Origin: Betaproteobacteria bacterium
GTDB taxonomy: Bacteria; Pseudomonadota; Gammaproteobacteria; Burkholderiales; Rhodocyclaceae
Direction of reading: 5' to 3'
DNA length: 11,326 nt
Assembly (NCBI GenBank): GCA_020047725.1
Contig: JAIFNM010000298.1
Location: forward strand, 1 to 11,326
Part shown: positions 4,901 through 11,144 of the stretch, one piece after another
How positions within the stretch are numbered: the first letter of the stretch is position 1
How the letters are laid out: each line of letters opens with the position of its first letter
Made by a program: the position numbers and the translations under genes
The notes under the pieces: model-generated
The model's database searches: none
What the model saw: the letters and a program-made list of their open reading frames with translations, nothing else
Told to the model about the DNA's origin: nothing

Positions 4901-7874
4901 GTGCGACAGAAAAAGTCGAAAGCTTCTGGTCATCTGGCGCTGAACTTAAATCGGTGCGCTTCGCCCAATGAGCAACCTCAGCGGTCGTATAGCTCCCCTG
5001 GCGAGTCGGATCCGAAGGTGCAAGGCCCCTCAGATTTCCGAAGGTTGTGACGCTTTTCGGCGTCGGCGCATTGTCATAGGCCGCGCCGGCTTGCCCGATG
5101 AAAACGCTCTTGGTCGTCCCGGTGCCGAACTCGTGATTCCAGATGCGCGTTCCTTCGGTTTCCACGTCAAGCCCGGACAGGTCTCCGGTAAAGGTCGTCC
5201 CCCCGCTACACGCGTAGGACGTCTGGTCCTCTTCCATGCAAAACTTGCTTCCAGGCACAGAATCGGAATCGAAGGACGGATAGACGTCGTTGATCAATAA
5301 TGCGTAAGGTTTTGAGCAGTACGGATATCCACCCGTCGTACGATAGGGATCACTCCAGGTCGCCAGAGCCAGCCCAAGCTGGTTGTCCCGTATCTTGGTA
5401 TCCGAGCTGCTGTAGGAAAATCCGGTGGTCGGCGAGGCCTTGCCGGAAAAGTATCGGACGACCTCATAGATCATTTCCCCAAGCGGGCTACCCCAGTTCT
5501 GGCACTTGCCAGCCGTCATCGGACTCGTAGTGATCCAGCCGCAAGAATCTGTAACCACCGCTGAATCATAGTTTTCGTATGCATGGCTTGCATAATTGAA
5601 CCCGTCAATCCGTAGTCGGTCGATGGTCGCGATAATCCCGTTCAACTTATAGCTTGTGCTCGGGTTCTTGTAGGTCCCATCGGTGTTGAGCTCGTCTTCG
5701 ATCGAGCCTATGGCTCTGCGCAGCACACCACCTTTCGTGTTATTGATGAAGCTCCCGCTGAGCAAACCGAAATACATCCCGTTGCCCTCGCCGTATTTGT
5801 GCAACAGGCCGGTTGGCTTTGATGTCGAACCAGCGTAGGTCTTGCAATTGGATTCCGGCATGGCGCTATCGCAGACTTTGACTCGCACGATATAGTCAGT
5901 CATTGCGGCACCGCCGCCGCTCTTCTGCCATTGCATCTTGTAACCGTCGCCGCCGGTACTTTCCATATGACGATACTCAATCGTGTGCGAACCCAAGGTC
6001 AAATGCACAACCCCAGCATAGTTTGTATTGTTGGCAAAGCCTCCTGCGCCATACTTGCCAGCAACCAAATTCCCGTCGACGAGCAACTCGACTGAGTCGT
6101 CGCCATCTACCGCAAACTTGTAATCGTCTTCGGTGCTCACCGTGACGCTACCGCTTATAACCGTCAGGTATTTGTCCTGCTGTGCGTTGTACGGATTGCA
6201 GGTCGGAGATTTGCAATCGATGCTTGTTACCGACCCGGAACCAAACTTGATTGCAACACTCGCCGACACGGCGGTGTAGGTCGTTTCGAGCAAATCCATG
6301 CCGGTACGATTCACTGGATGCCCGCTCGAATCAAAGTCCCCACTTGCCGGCACGCCGGAAAAATGCGAGTTCAGCCTGTACGCACTGCGGTAGAAATCCC
6401 CGCTCCCTGCTCCCGCCGTTTCTGACCAGAGCAGACCGCGCGCACTGACACCGTTTGCGCCTCCGGTAATCGTTTCCCAGGAACTGGTGTCCGGACGATA
6501 CCATCTAAGGCGGTAGCCTTCGCCTCCAGTCTTTTCCACATGACGAATCTTGAACTTGTACCAGGTATCTTTTGTAAGTGTCGCCGTGGCATAACACGCC
6601 GAAGTCGTTGCCAATGGATCGGCACAAAGTGTTCCCGGATCGGACCCCGCAAATCCATGCCCACCGTAGTAACCAATACGCGCCACTGTTAGACCGGCAG
6701 CGTCAATAATCTGCATATCGACGGCATCATCGCCGTTTATGAAAAATCTATAGAGCCCTGTAGCCGCATCGTCATTTTTCGTTTTAAACTCACCCGTGAC
6801 GATTGTCATGAAGTTATCTTGCTGAGTATTCGGAGCCGTACCTGGATTGCAGTTTGATGTGCACTCAATCGGGGCGCTCTGATTCGGTCGATCACTCCCG
6901 AGCAGATACGGTGTTGGGATTATTTTCGTATCCAACGCCCAGTTGGTCACAAGCTCATTGAATTCGATGTGATTGGCCGGAAAAGGTGTGGGATCTGCGA
7001 CATGCTGCAACTTCAGGTCGTACGTAGTTCGGGTAAAGTCCGACCACGTCAGGCCATTGGACGAATCGGGATTGGTGGTCCACGCCGAACCACCACCACC
7101 GCCACCGGTAGTGCACGCCTGGCGACTATTATTCCCCGTCGCACATTGATTGCCGAGAACCGGACGCTCAATCGAGGCCCACTCCCAAGGCTGATAGATG
7201 ACGTTGGTTAACACTCGCAGGAAGGGAGCATCGTTGACAGAATTGAGAGTGACATTACCGAACAGGTGGCGCTGGCCGGCATTGGGGAGGCCAAGCGGCG
7301 TGTAGTCCTGAATATCGTAACCATCAACCGCAACGCTTTCGTATTTCTTTGCCCAGGTGTGAGAATCCTGCGGGATGAAGCTTCGCTCAAGAATGGTCTC
7401 TGCGGATACGCCGCCAGTATCCGTTGATCGCGTTCCGCCGTACAACACTTTGCGCAGGGTATCCATGCGCGTCATGGTGTTGTAATTCAGCCAGTCGCCA
7501 CTCCATTCACTGGTGCCCGTGCATCTTTTCAGTGCGGCGACTGTCGTTACTGAACTGGGAATAAACTTCGCACCGTCATAGGTATAACACTTGAGCGAAT
7601 CGAAATAGCCGTAGTAATCAATCTGTGCGGGCTTATATATATAATCAAGCACACCATCGCCATTGAGATCAGACGCATCGTTATACGCCTCGTAGTAGAG
7701 CCGGTGATCTCGACCCATGGTCAGCATGACCAGCGGGGGCTCGTTCTGCGTCAAAAATAGAGGCTGATCGGCGAGGTTCAGCGCGTATGAGCTCTTGGAA
7801 ATAAATGCAAACATAAGCACAAAGGCCGTCAGGGCCGTGCTTGTCGGTTTGGAGAATCGGTACGTAGTGGACAT
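1914..7874 (-). CDS. pilY1: Giant PilY1/PilC-type pilus tip protein with two PA14-like domains
   Basis: A 1986-residue secreted protein of the PilY1/PilC family, which caps type IV pili, mediates adhesion and modulates retraction. A signal peptide (hydrophobic 14-25, likely cut after SSYA, residue 31) precedes the family N-terminus LVMLTMGRDHRLYYEAYND. Next come an Asp-rich loop (69-77), a hexaglycine run (257-262), two PA14-like domains (about 337-470 and 554-652) and a long middle region. That middle region includes LLINDVYPSFDSD and TTAEVAHWAKRTDL and looks like a degenerate VWA-type section. A second Asp-rich loop is at 1256-1264. The conserved C-terminal propeller spans about 1305-1980, with WGGELNAF, YLRGD, LGDIVNS, GANDGMLHGFD, GGLNRGGQGIYALDITDP and the family calcium site DMDGDTVAD (1705-1713). 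A strong Shine-Dalgarno (GGAAAGGAAA) precedes the ATG. The length far exceeds the usual 1000-1200 residues. A G9 homopolymer falls at codons 1320-1323. The gene lies 20 bp after pilX and 14 bp before pilE. Confidence 0.95.
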   Translation of the reverse strand: MSTTYRFSKPTSTALTAFVLMFAFISKSSYALNLADQPLFLTQNEPPLVMLTMGRDHRLYYEAYNDASDLNGDGVLDYIYKPAQIDYYGYFDSLKCYTYDGAKFIPSSVTTVAALKRCTGTSEWSGDWLNYNTMTRMDTLRKVLYGGTRSTDTGGVSAETILERSFIPQDSHTWAKKYESVAVDGYDIQDYTPLGLPNAGQRHLFGNVTLNSVNDAPFLRVLTNVIYQPWEWASIERPVLGNQCATGNNSRQACTTGGGGGGSAWTTNPDSSNGLTWSDFTRTTYDLKLQHVADPTPFPANHIEFNELVTNWALDTKIIPTPYLLGSDRPNQSAPIECTSNCNPGTAPNTQQDNFMTIVTGEFKTKNDDAATGLYRFFINGDDAVDMQIIDAAGLTVARIGYYGGHGFAGSDPGTLCADPLATTSACYATATLTKDTWYKFKIRHVEKTGGEGYRLRWYRPDTSSWETITGGANGVSARGLLWSETAGAGSGDFYRSAYRLNSHFSGVPASGDFDSSGHPVNRTGMDLLETTYTAVSASVAIKFGSGSVTSIDCKSPTCNPYNAQQDKYLTVISGSVTVSTEDDYKFAVDGDDSVELLVDGNLVAGKYGAGGFANNTNYAGVVHLTLGSHTIEYRHMESTGGDGYKMQWQKSGGGAAMTDYIVRVKVCDSAMPESNCKTYAGSTSKPTGLLHKYGEGNGMYFGLLSGSFINNTKGGVLRRAIGSIEDELNTDGTYKNPSTSYKLNGIIATIDRLRIDGFNYASHAYENYDSAVVTDSCGWITTSPMTAGKCQNWGSPLGEMIYEVVRYFSGKASPTTGFSYSSSDTKIRDNQLGLALATWSDPYRTTGGYPYCSKPYALLINDVYPSFDSDSVPGSKFCMEEDQTSYACSGGTTFTGDLSGLDVETEGTRIWNHEFGTGTTKSVFIGQAGAAYDNAPTPKSVTTFGNLRGLAPSDPTRQGSYTTAEVAHWAKRTDLSSAPDDQKLSTFSVALAAPLPEINVPVGSKTVNFVPFAKSVGGSSINAASNKFQPTNQIVDFYIESIKNSWKKNISGSEVSCLTASSADLTANPNDCDSTVNSGRPYYKFRINYEDVEQGADHDMDAIATYEVFLNANDTISVKVSSDYAAGGMIQHMGYVVSGGVETDAGGTPIAGSSNGIYLNVRDSDTGTGSDPDYFLDTPNTAGTALPLNSSRYFKADSTSSAASLLKDPLWLAAKYGGFSEDGVIDNLPDSIAAVPANPSGTPPTLAIPYSSEWDADADGVPDNYFLVVNPLKLEDQLGKALEKIKKDAGSASALATNSQSYLQGGQTLYQAKFSSEGWGGELNAFSVATNGTLTPITTWAAHSTLSNQTPSSRMILTYDKDLTAIDANGRLLRGIPFKWASMTTSGALQNALNMTMGGTTDTLGADRVSYLRGDVVTGMRDRPLVKGTNTKNLLGDIVNSALQYVGAPAFGYSEASYGAFYDAHKTRKATLYVGANDGMLHGFDVDTSAEVLAYVPYALYGGSRLSKLTSPDYGKTSNPHGYFVDGTPNVGDVCGGSCAAASDWKTILVGGLNRGGQGIYALDITDPANFTEANAATTVLWEFTDDMDDATVATPSPFGFTDDATTRYGLGYTYSQPAIVRICTQRASSIPPTVYCEPANRKWVVVFGNGYNSAATGNASTSGYAMLYVLDALTGKLLTKISTRTGDTSGGGSNGLATVSPVDMDGDTVADYVYAGDMKGNMWKFDLSGVNPTDWSVAYGSASTPLPLYIAKSDTAVLQPITTPPEVAYHPLGGTMVLFGTGKYLEASIDPASTAQQTFYGIRDNGSLVTPSDRSNLQQQTIDVTNNATSIGVLNAGSASLISESDWTTIKGWYIDLPETGERVAYAPRLYGKVLYFPSLAPNSAACSFGGDSWDYFVNYLTGGALEISPFAGVAQVTTSSGFAVPVRRQSQVGISPTGTSISMGGGKGFMFKTGSKDVPPEGYGTNLGSTQGRRVAWREMMTD
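3908..3916 (-). repeat. G9 homopolymer (coding strand) inside pilY1, candidate slippage tract
   Basis: Nine consecutive C on the plus strand, hence nine G in the pilY1 message, spanning the end of W1320, G1321, G1322 and the first base of E1323. In the present in-frame state it reads W-G-G-E within the conserved WGGELNAF motif. Removing one G gives W-G-G-S and an immediate TGA; adding one G gives 38 further codons and then TGA. No other G or C run of this length was noticed in the window. Slippage here is inferred from the sequence; the precedent is pilC in Neisseria. Confidence 0.9.
5919..6215 (-). repeat. PA14-like domain copy 2 in PilY1 (residues 554-652)
   Basis: This segment encodes the second of two similar domains. 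It opens with a Cys pair (DCKSPTCNP), continues with QQDKYLTVISG, then YKFAVDGDDSVELLVDG and KYGAGGF, and ends with IEYRHMESTGGDGYKMQWQ. A beta-sandwich with a Y-x-F-x-x-x-G-D-D motif and a terminal GGDGYKMQW strand matches the PA14/GLEYA carbohydrate-binding fold. The DD pair (592-593) is where such domains bind calcium and sugar. Family assignment is by motif only, without a profile search. Confidence 0.7.
6465..6866 (-). repeat. PA14-like domain copy 1 in PilY1 (residues 337-470)
   Basis: This segment is the first copy of the duplicated domain. It opens with ECTSNCNP and QQDNFMTIVTG, followed by YRFFINGDDAVDMQIID, RIGYYGGHGF, a short insert with two cysteines (417, 427), and then FKIRHVEKTGGEGYRLRWYRPD. 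The order and spacing of the Cys pair, QQD, GDD and the GGxGY-x-x-x-W ending match copy 2. This suggests tandem duplication of the whole unit, including its Cys-rich lead-in, followed by divergence. Confidence 0.7.
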
Positions 7875-7894
7875 GTAAATTTCCTTTCCAGAAA

Positions 7895-8578
7895 CTACGG
7901 GCGGTAAACCGCTTGCAGCATAACGCGACTAGTCAGTCTCTGACCAAAACCTACGGCCGTAACACGATATACATACATGGGAGATCCAGGACCACGGCCG
8001 ACCACCAAACTGCCAGACCCTTTCCCACTCGTTGAAGAAATGGGAATAACCTCAATGATGAACCGGGGCTGAGAGGCAACTGCACGTACCAGGCCACCCG
8101 AACTTGACGTATCACCCGGTTTGAAATCGCCGACCCCATTCACAACGTGAGGGGAACCGCGCGTGGCCCCGTATTTGAACGACTTACCGTCGGCTGCATT
8201 GACTGCGGATGTTTCACCAGCCCATGCAGCATCCTTACAGGCCACTTCATTCTCCAGCGCCGCCCAAATTGGCTTCCCCGAAGTCCGAATCTGGTACAAC
8301 CCGCCACTTGAACAGTCGGGCACGAAGTTGGTCGCACCTGTGATATTCCCCGAAAGCAGATACCTCTCCGCATCACGAAGCGCGGCATCGGCCGCCTGCA
8401 AGGCCAGTTGCCGGTCACGCGAATAGCCGAGCATCTTTTCTTCCAGCGTATTGACGCCCAAGGCGCTTACGCCAAGAATCGTAAGCGCAACGAGAAAAAT
8501 CAGCGCTGTCGCCAGAACAAAACCACCCTCGTTCTTTCTTGCGCTTGACGCAGCGAAGCAGGAGAAATTGGTTTTCAT
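7895..8578 (-). CDS. pilX: Type IV minor pilin PilX
   Basis: A 227-residue prepilin of the PilX family, part of the minor-pilin complex that primes pilus assembly. The ATG at 8578 was chosen because it forms an ATGA overlap with the pilW stop and gives a leader of normal kind ending in KNEGG (cut after G19); a longer frame from 8647 would lie inside pilW. The mature N-terminus FVLATALIFLVALTILGVSA has Thr instead of Glu at position 5, a departure seen in pilins that sit at the tip, such as GspK-type subunits. The following EEKMLGYSRDRQLALQAADAALRDAE and the C-terminal YRVTAVGFGQRLTSRVMLQ are typical PilX signatures. The Shine-Dalgarno is weak, so translation probably depends on coupling to pilW. 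pilY1 follows after 20 bp. Confidence 0.92.
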   Translation of the reverse strand: MKTNFSCFAASSARKNEGGFVLATALIFLVALTILGVSALGVNTLEEKMLGYSRDRQLALQAADAALRDAERYLLSGNITGATNFVPDCSSGGLYQIRTSGKPIWAALENEVACKDAAWAGETSAVNAADGKSFKYGATRGSPHVVNGVGDFKPGDTSSSGGLVRAVASQPRFIIEVIPISSTSGKGSGSLVVGRGPGSPMYVYRVTAVGFGQRLTSRVMLQAVYRP

Positions 8579-9669
8579 GAAGAACGATTCCGCAGATTGA
8601 GTGTGGTACTGAACACCTTGTAGATGCGCCTGTCTGGTGCAGGCCAAGATGAACCATTAAACGTTAGGGTTTGACTAGTTGAGGCCAGACCATCCTCCTG
8701 GGATCGAACCAGTATTTCCACGTGCATGCTCACAACCCGATTGAGCAGCCCCAGTGATTCAACGTCATTGGCAAGGAGAAAACGATTGGCTGACAGGTCG
8801 CCGTCATCATCAACACCATAGGAAAGTTTCATGGCTTCGACACCCGGCACTATCTCGACCAGAGTCGTGCCAACAATTTTTCCTATCGGATTAAGATGAC
8901 GCGTATATAGAGAATTCCTAGCACCCGGAGATTGTGACGGCGCAATGAAGTAAGCATTAGAGGCAATGCGAGAAACCAGAGACCCCGGACCGAACGTTTT
9001 AGTCGGCCCTGGAATTGAACCACAACTTAAACCCAGACTATTTTTGCAGTTCCCTGGAGTAAAGTCTGCCCCAGTGGCATTGTGCTCAATCGTGACATTC
9101 GTTGGAATGAGTGGTGGCGGACTGGGCGGTACCGGCCCAGTCATCTGGAAAAAGGCCGAACTCTGACAGTCGGTCACTAGCAGCAAAGCTCCCTGTTCAA
9201 ACGGGGGCACAGCAGAAACAGTAAATGTTGCCGCCGCCGGATCGTGGGCAGTAACCAAACGTTCTGACACGCTGTCGGAACGGATAAAGGTCACCGCGTC
9301 ACTTGTGGTGACAACGTTTGAAAAATCCGCAGGGAATCCCGTGTTTAAATTAAACACGCGGATAGGTCTGCTTGTATCCAGCCACCAGGAAGCAGTCGAA
9401 CTGTTCAATACATTAGCGACCACACCAACATCGCCGCACCCCTGGAAACCCGCGCTTTTCGCATCTTGCGAGATCAACTCCAGCGCAAACCGACCAGACT
9501 CCTGTATCCCCGCCAACTCGGTCTGGTAGCGATAGGTCGTCTTTGCCCCAACATAGATTTGCGCAATCATCGCCACCAGAATCAGCGAAACCGTCAAACC
9601 CACCATCAACTCGGTCAGCGTGAAACCCTTTTGCGACACGCTCGAAGAAAAAGGCGGTATCGTCCTCAT
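8575..9669 (-). CDS. pilW: Type IV minor pilin PilW
   Basis: A 364-residue prepilin, on the long side for PilW. The leader ends in SQKG and is cut after G15; the mature FTLTELMVGLTVSLILVAMI keeps Glu at position 5 (E20). The N-terminal helix continues into ESGRFALELISQDAKSAGFQGCG, a hallmark of PilW. Four cysteines (78, 168, 208, 216) and a proline-rich stretch (179-189) lie in the globular part, and the C-terminus IYKVFSTTLNLRNR is family-typical. The ATG overlaps the pilV stop (ATGA) and has a GAGG Shine-Dalgarno eight bases upstream; the stop overlaps the pilX start. It acts in the inner-membrane initiation complex with PilV, PilX and FimU/FimT. Confidence 0.93.
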   Translation of the reverse strand: MRTIPPFSSSVSQKGFTLTELMVGLTVSLILVAMIAQIYVGAKTTYRYQTELAGIQESGRFALELISQDAKSAGFQGCGDVGVVANVLNSSTASWWLDTSRPIRVFNLNTGFPADFSNVVTTSDAVTFIRSDSVSERLVTAHDPAAATFTVSAVPPFEQGALLLVTDCQSSAFFQMTGPVPPSPPPLIPTNVTIEHNATGADFTPGNCKNSLGLSCGSIPGPTKTFGPGSLVSRIASNAYFIAPSQSPGARNSLYTRHLNPIGKIVGTTLVEIVPGVEAMKLSYGVDDDGDLSANRFLLANDVESLGLLNRVVSMHVEILVRSQEDGLASTSQTLTFNGSSWPAPDRRIYKVFSTTLNLRNRSS

Positions 9670-10193
9670 GGCTCAAACCTCAGCTTGAAGTTCATTTGAG
9701 TTGCAGTCGTTTTATCTTCCAGCCAGGATACGGTTATTTCATATTGATTCTTGTCGGAAGCCCAGGACACCCCGCTGACATTCGCTATCGTTCCAGTGCC
9801 CCCCGGAAGCGATCTCCCGATTTGAGCCTTCCAATCATAGACATCGTAATCCGCCAGTTCGGCTGACGTACAAGTCGATGGAATAGGGACACTCGGAGAT
9901 GTTCGGCATACTTTTGTATTGCTGCCAGCGACAGCATACGCGTTCGCTTTTACGCCAGCGACGTTGGATCTCATCCGTTCGGAAATCTCGTTCGCCATAT
10001 ATACCGCCGAAGACCTGTATAGGCTCTTGTTACTTGACGCTATGCCCGCAACCAGCATACCGACGATGCCAAGCAGGCCAACAGCGGTGATCACAATGGT
10101 CACCATCGCCTCAACGAGAATCGCACCACGTTGCCTTGCGAACGCGTCGTTTTGGTGTTCCGGTTTTCCACAATAGTAAACAACGCCTCTCAT
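9666..10193 (-). CDS. pilV: Type IV minor pilin PilV
   Basis: A 175-residue prepilin. The ATG at 10193 was preferred over an upstream in-frame ATG at 10283 because it forms an ATGA overlap with the fimT stop and has GGAG ten bases upstream. The leader is long (23 residues, ending RQRG); the mature sequence begins AILVEAMVTIVITAVGLLGI with Glu at position 5 (precursor E28). Downstream AVYMANEISERMRSN is the typical PilV continuation, as is the WLEDKTT...FKLRFEP end. Two cysteines (96, 108) could form a disulfide, and one more (C8) lies in the leader. It is part of the minor-pilin initiation complex. Confidence 0.92.
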   Translation of the reverse strand: MRGVVYYCGKPEHQNDAFARQRGAILVEAMVTIVITAVGLLGIVGMLVAGIASSNKSLYRSSAVYMANEISERMRSNVAGVKANAYAVAGSNTKVCRTSPSVPIPSTCTSAELADYDVYDWKAQIGRSLPGGTGTIANVSGVSWASDKNQYEITVSWLEDKTTATQMNFKLRFEP

Positions 10194-10723
10194 GGACAGG
10201 TCACTCCAGTAGTTCTGATCACGGCCCCCGAGGGACTTAGGGAAACCCGACGACCATTGGCTCCCGATTTCCCAAGTTTGCACAACAATAGATTGCCTCC
10301 CGAATCAACTGCTCCGGATGGACGAAATTGAATTCTGCCAGTGGCGGCAAAACTCGAGGAAACGAACGAAAGGCCACCAGAAAGCGCATCCCTCCTCCTC
10401 AACAGTTCGTCCCCATCCGCTGTCGTAAGCACTCCGTCGGCTGTAACGTCGAAAAAAACAATCCAGCCTGAGTTCCAGTCAGTTGCAGAACTTGAACACG
10501 TTGCCCCGTCGCTAGAAACACAGACCGTAACCCGCTTCCCACGGCGCGCAGCCTCTGTTCTGGCCAGTGCGAAATCCGAAACCAATTCACCCGCAACCGA
10601 AGACCGTCTTGATGAATCAAGAATTTCATTGAAGCTCGGAATCGCGATGGCTGTAATCACACCCAGCACCGCAATCGTCACCATAAGTTCAACCAGGGAA
10701 AAGCCTCGCATGAAAGCTTTCAT
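10190..10723 (-). CDS. fimT: GspH/FimT-type minor pilin (FimT or FimU), first gene of the pilus cluster
   Basis: A 177-residue prepilin from the chosen ATG at 10723. The leader MKAFMRG is cut before FSLVELMVTIAVLGVITAIA; mature E5 is present. The GspH/FimT domain follows: FALARTEAARRGKRVTVC, a W-x-x-GW-x-x-F-x-D motif at 83-92, and a C-terminal FRPSGAVDSGG...RRVSLSPSGAV segment. Four cysteines (68, 76, 148, 176) allow two disulfides. Other possible starts are ATG at 10738 (seven leader residues longer) and ATG at 10711; none has a strong Shine-Dalgarno. The 10723 site has a weak GGTGCGAG just upstream and gives a standard seven-residue leader. FimT and FimU are paralogues that cannot be told apart here; the position before pilV fits the role of FimU. 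Confidence 0.88.
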   Translation of the reverse strand: MKAFMRGFSLVELMVTIAVLGVITAIAIPSFNEILDSSRRSSVAGELVSDFALARTEAARRGKRVTVCVSSDGATCSSSATDWNSGWIVFFDVTADGVLTTADGDELLRRRDALSGGLSFVSSSFAATGRIQFRPSGAVDSGGNLLLCKLGKSGANGRRVSLSPSGAVIRTTGVTCP

Positions 10724-10770
10724 TTCTCGCACCAACATTAGCAATGGTATTTGGTGAAACTAACGCAAGC

Positions 10771-10786
10771 CTTGATGCTATTCAAG
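10771..10786. promoter_or_regulatory. Small dyad in the presumed leader of the pilus cluster
   Basis: The sequence CTTGA-N6-TCAAG is a perfect 5-bp dyad. Its inner ten bases, GATGCTATTC (10774-10783), recur as the exact reverse complement at 10869-10878, 85 bp further from fimT. The two sites flank the predicted promoter. It could be an operator or a looping pair, or chance; no regulator can be named. Confidence 0.3.
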
Positions 10787-10802
10787 CAGAAGAAGATCAA
10801 CG

Positions 10803-10831
10803 GTCATATTTCAGGAATCAATGGACATCAA
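10803..10831 (-). promoter_or_regulatory. Candidate sigma70 promoter for the pilus cluster
   Basis: On the minus strand TTGATG (10831-10826) is followed after exactly 17 bp by TATGAC (10808-10803). Each hexamer matches its consensus at four of six bases. Transcription would begin near 10796 and give a leader of about 70 nt before the fimT ATG at 10723. I saw no convincing sigma54 -24/-12 element in the same stretch. Similar partial matches arise by chance, so confidence is low. Confidence 0.33.
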
Positions 10832-10924
10832 AGCCGCCCCCAGGCATTCAATTCTCGGTTTTCGGCCCGAATAGCATCTCGCCAACAACTCATAGCTCAT
10901 CAAGCCGCTCAACAGCGATTGACG

Positions 10925-10955
10925 AAAAAAAACCTCGCCAACAACACGAGGTTTT
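10925..10955 (-). terminator. Rho-independent terminator after rpmG
   Basis: Read on the minus strand, AAAACCTCG (10955-10947) pairs with CGAGGTTTT (10937-10929), a perfect 9-bp stem with a 9-nt loop. It is followed by further T, so eight T in a row cover 10932-10925. It starts 18 bp after the rpmG stop and separates rpmB-rpmG from the pilus genes, which lie downstream on the same strand. Confidence 0.85.
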
Positions 10956-10973
10956 CTTTGAAGCCTGGCCGAA

Positions 10974-11129
10974 TTACTTCAGCTTGGTTTCCTTGTACAT
11001 CACATGTTTGCGGACCTTGGGATCATACTTGCTGATCTCCATTTTGCCGGGCATGGTCTTCTTGTTCTTGGTGGTGGTGTAGAAATGACCTGTTCCCGCA
11101 GTCGATTCCAGTTTGATTTTTTCACGCAT
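10974..11129 (-). CDS. rpmG: 50S ribosomal protein L33
   Basis: A 51-residue basic protein beginning MREKIKLESTAGTGHFYTTT and ending KHVMYKETKLK, a full-length match to bacterial L33, which sits on the large ribosomal subunit near the tRNA exit site. It has no cysteine, so it is the zinc-free (C-minus) form. GGAG lies eight bases before the ATG, and the gene is 15 bp behind rpmB, the usual rpmB-rpmG operon. The pilus cluster follows on the same strand after a 250 bp gap with a terminator. Confidence 0.97.
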   Translation of the reverse strand: MREKIKLESTAGTGHFYTTTKNKKTMPGKMEISKYDPKVRKHVMYKETKLK

Positions 11130-11144
11130 GGCGGCAGCTCCTTA

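Noticed and set aside
7901..7912. Palindrome GCGGT-AA-ACCGC at the end of pilX
   Set aside because: The two-base centre is too small for a hairpin loop and it lies within the coding sequence; a short palindrome of this kind is common by chance.
10341..10757. 138-codon plus-strand open frame opposite fimT
   Set aside because: Antisense shadow; low-complexity Ser-rich product and no independent support.
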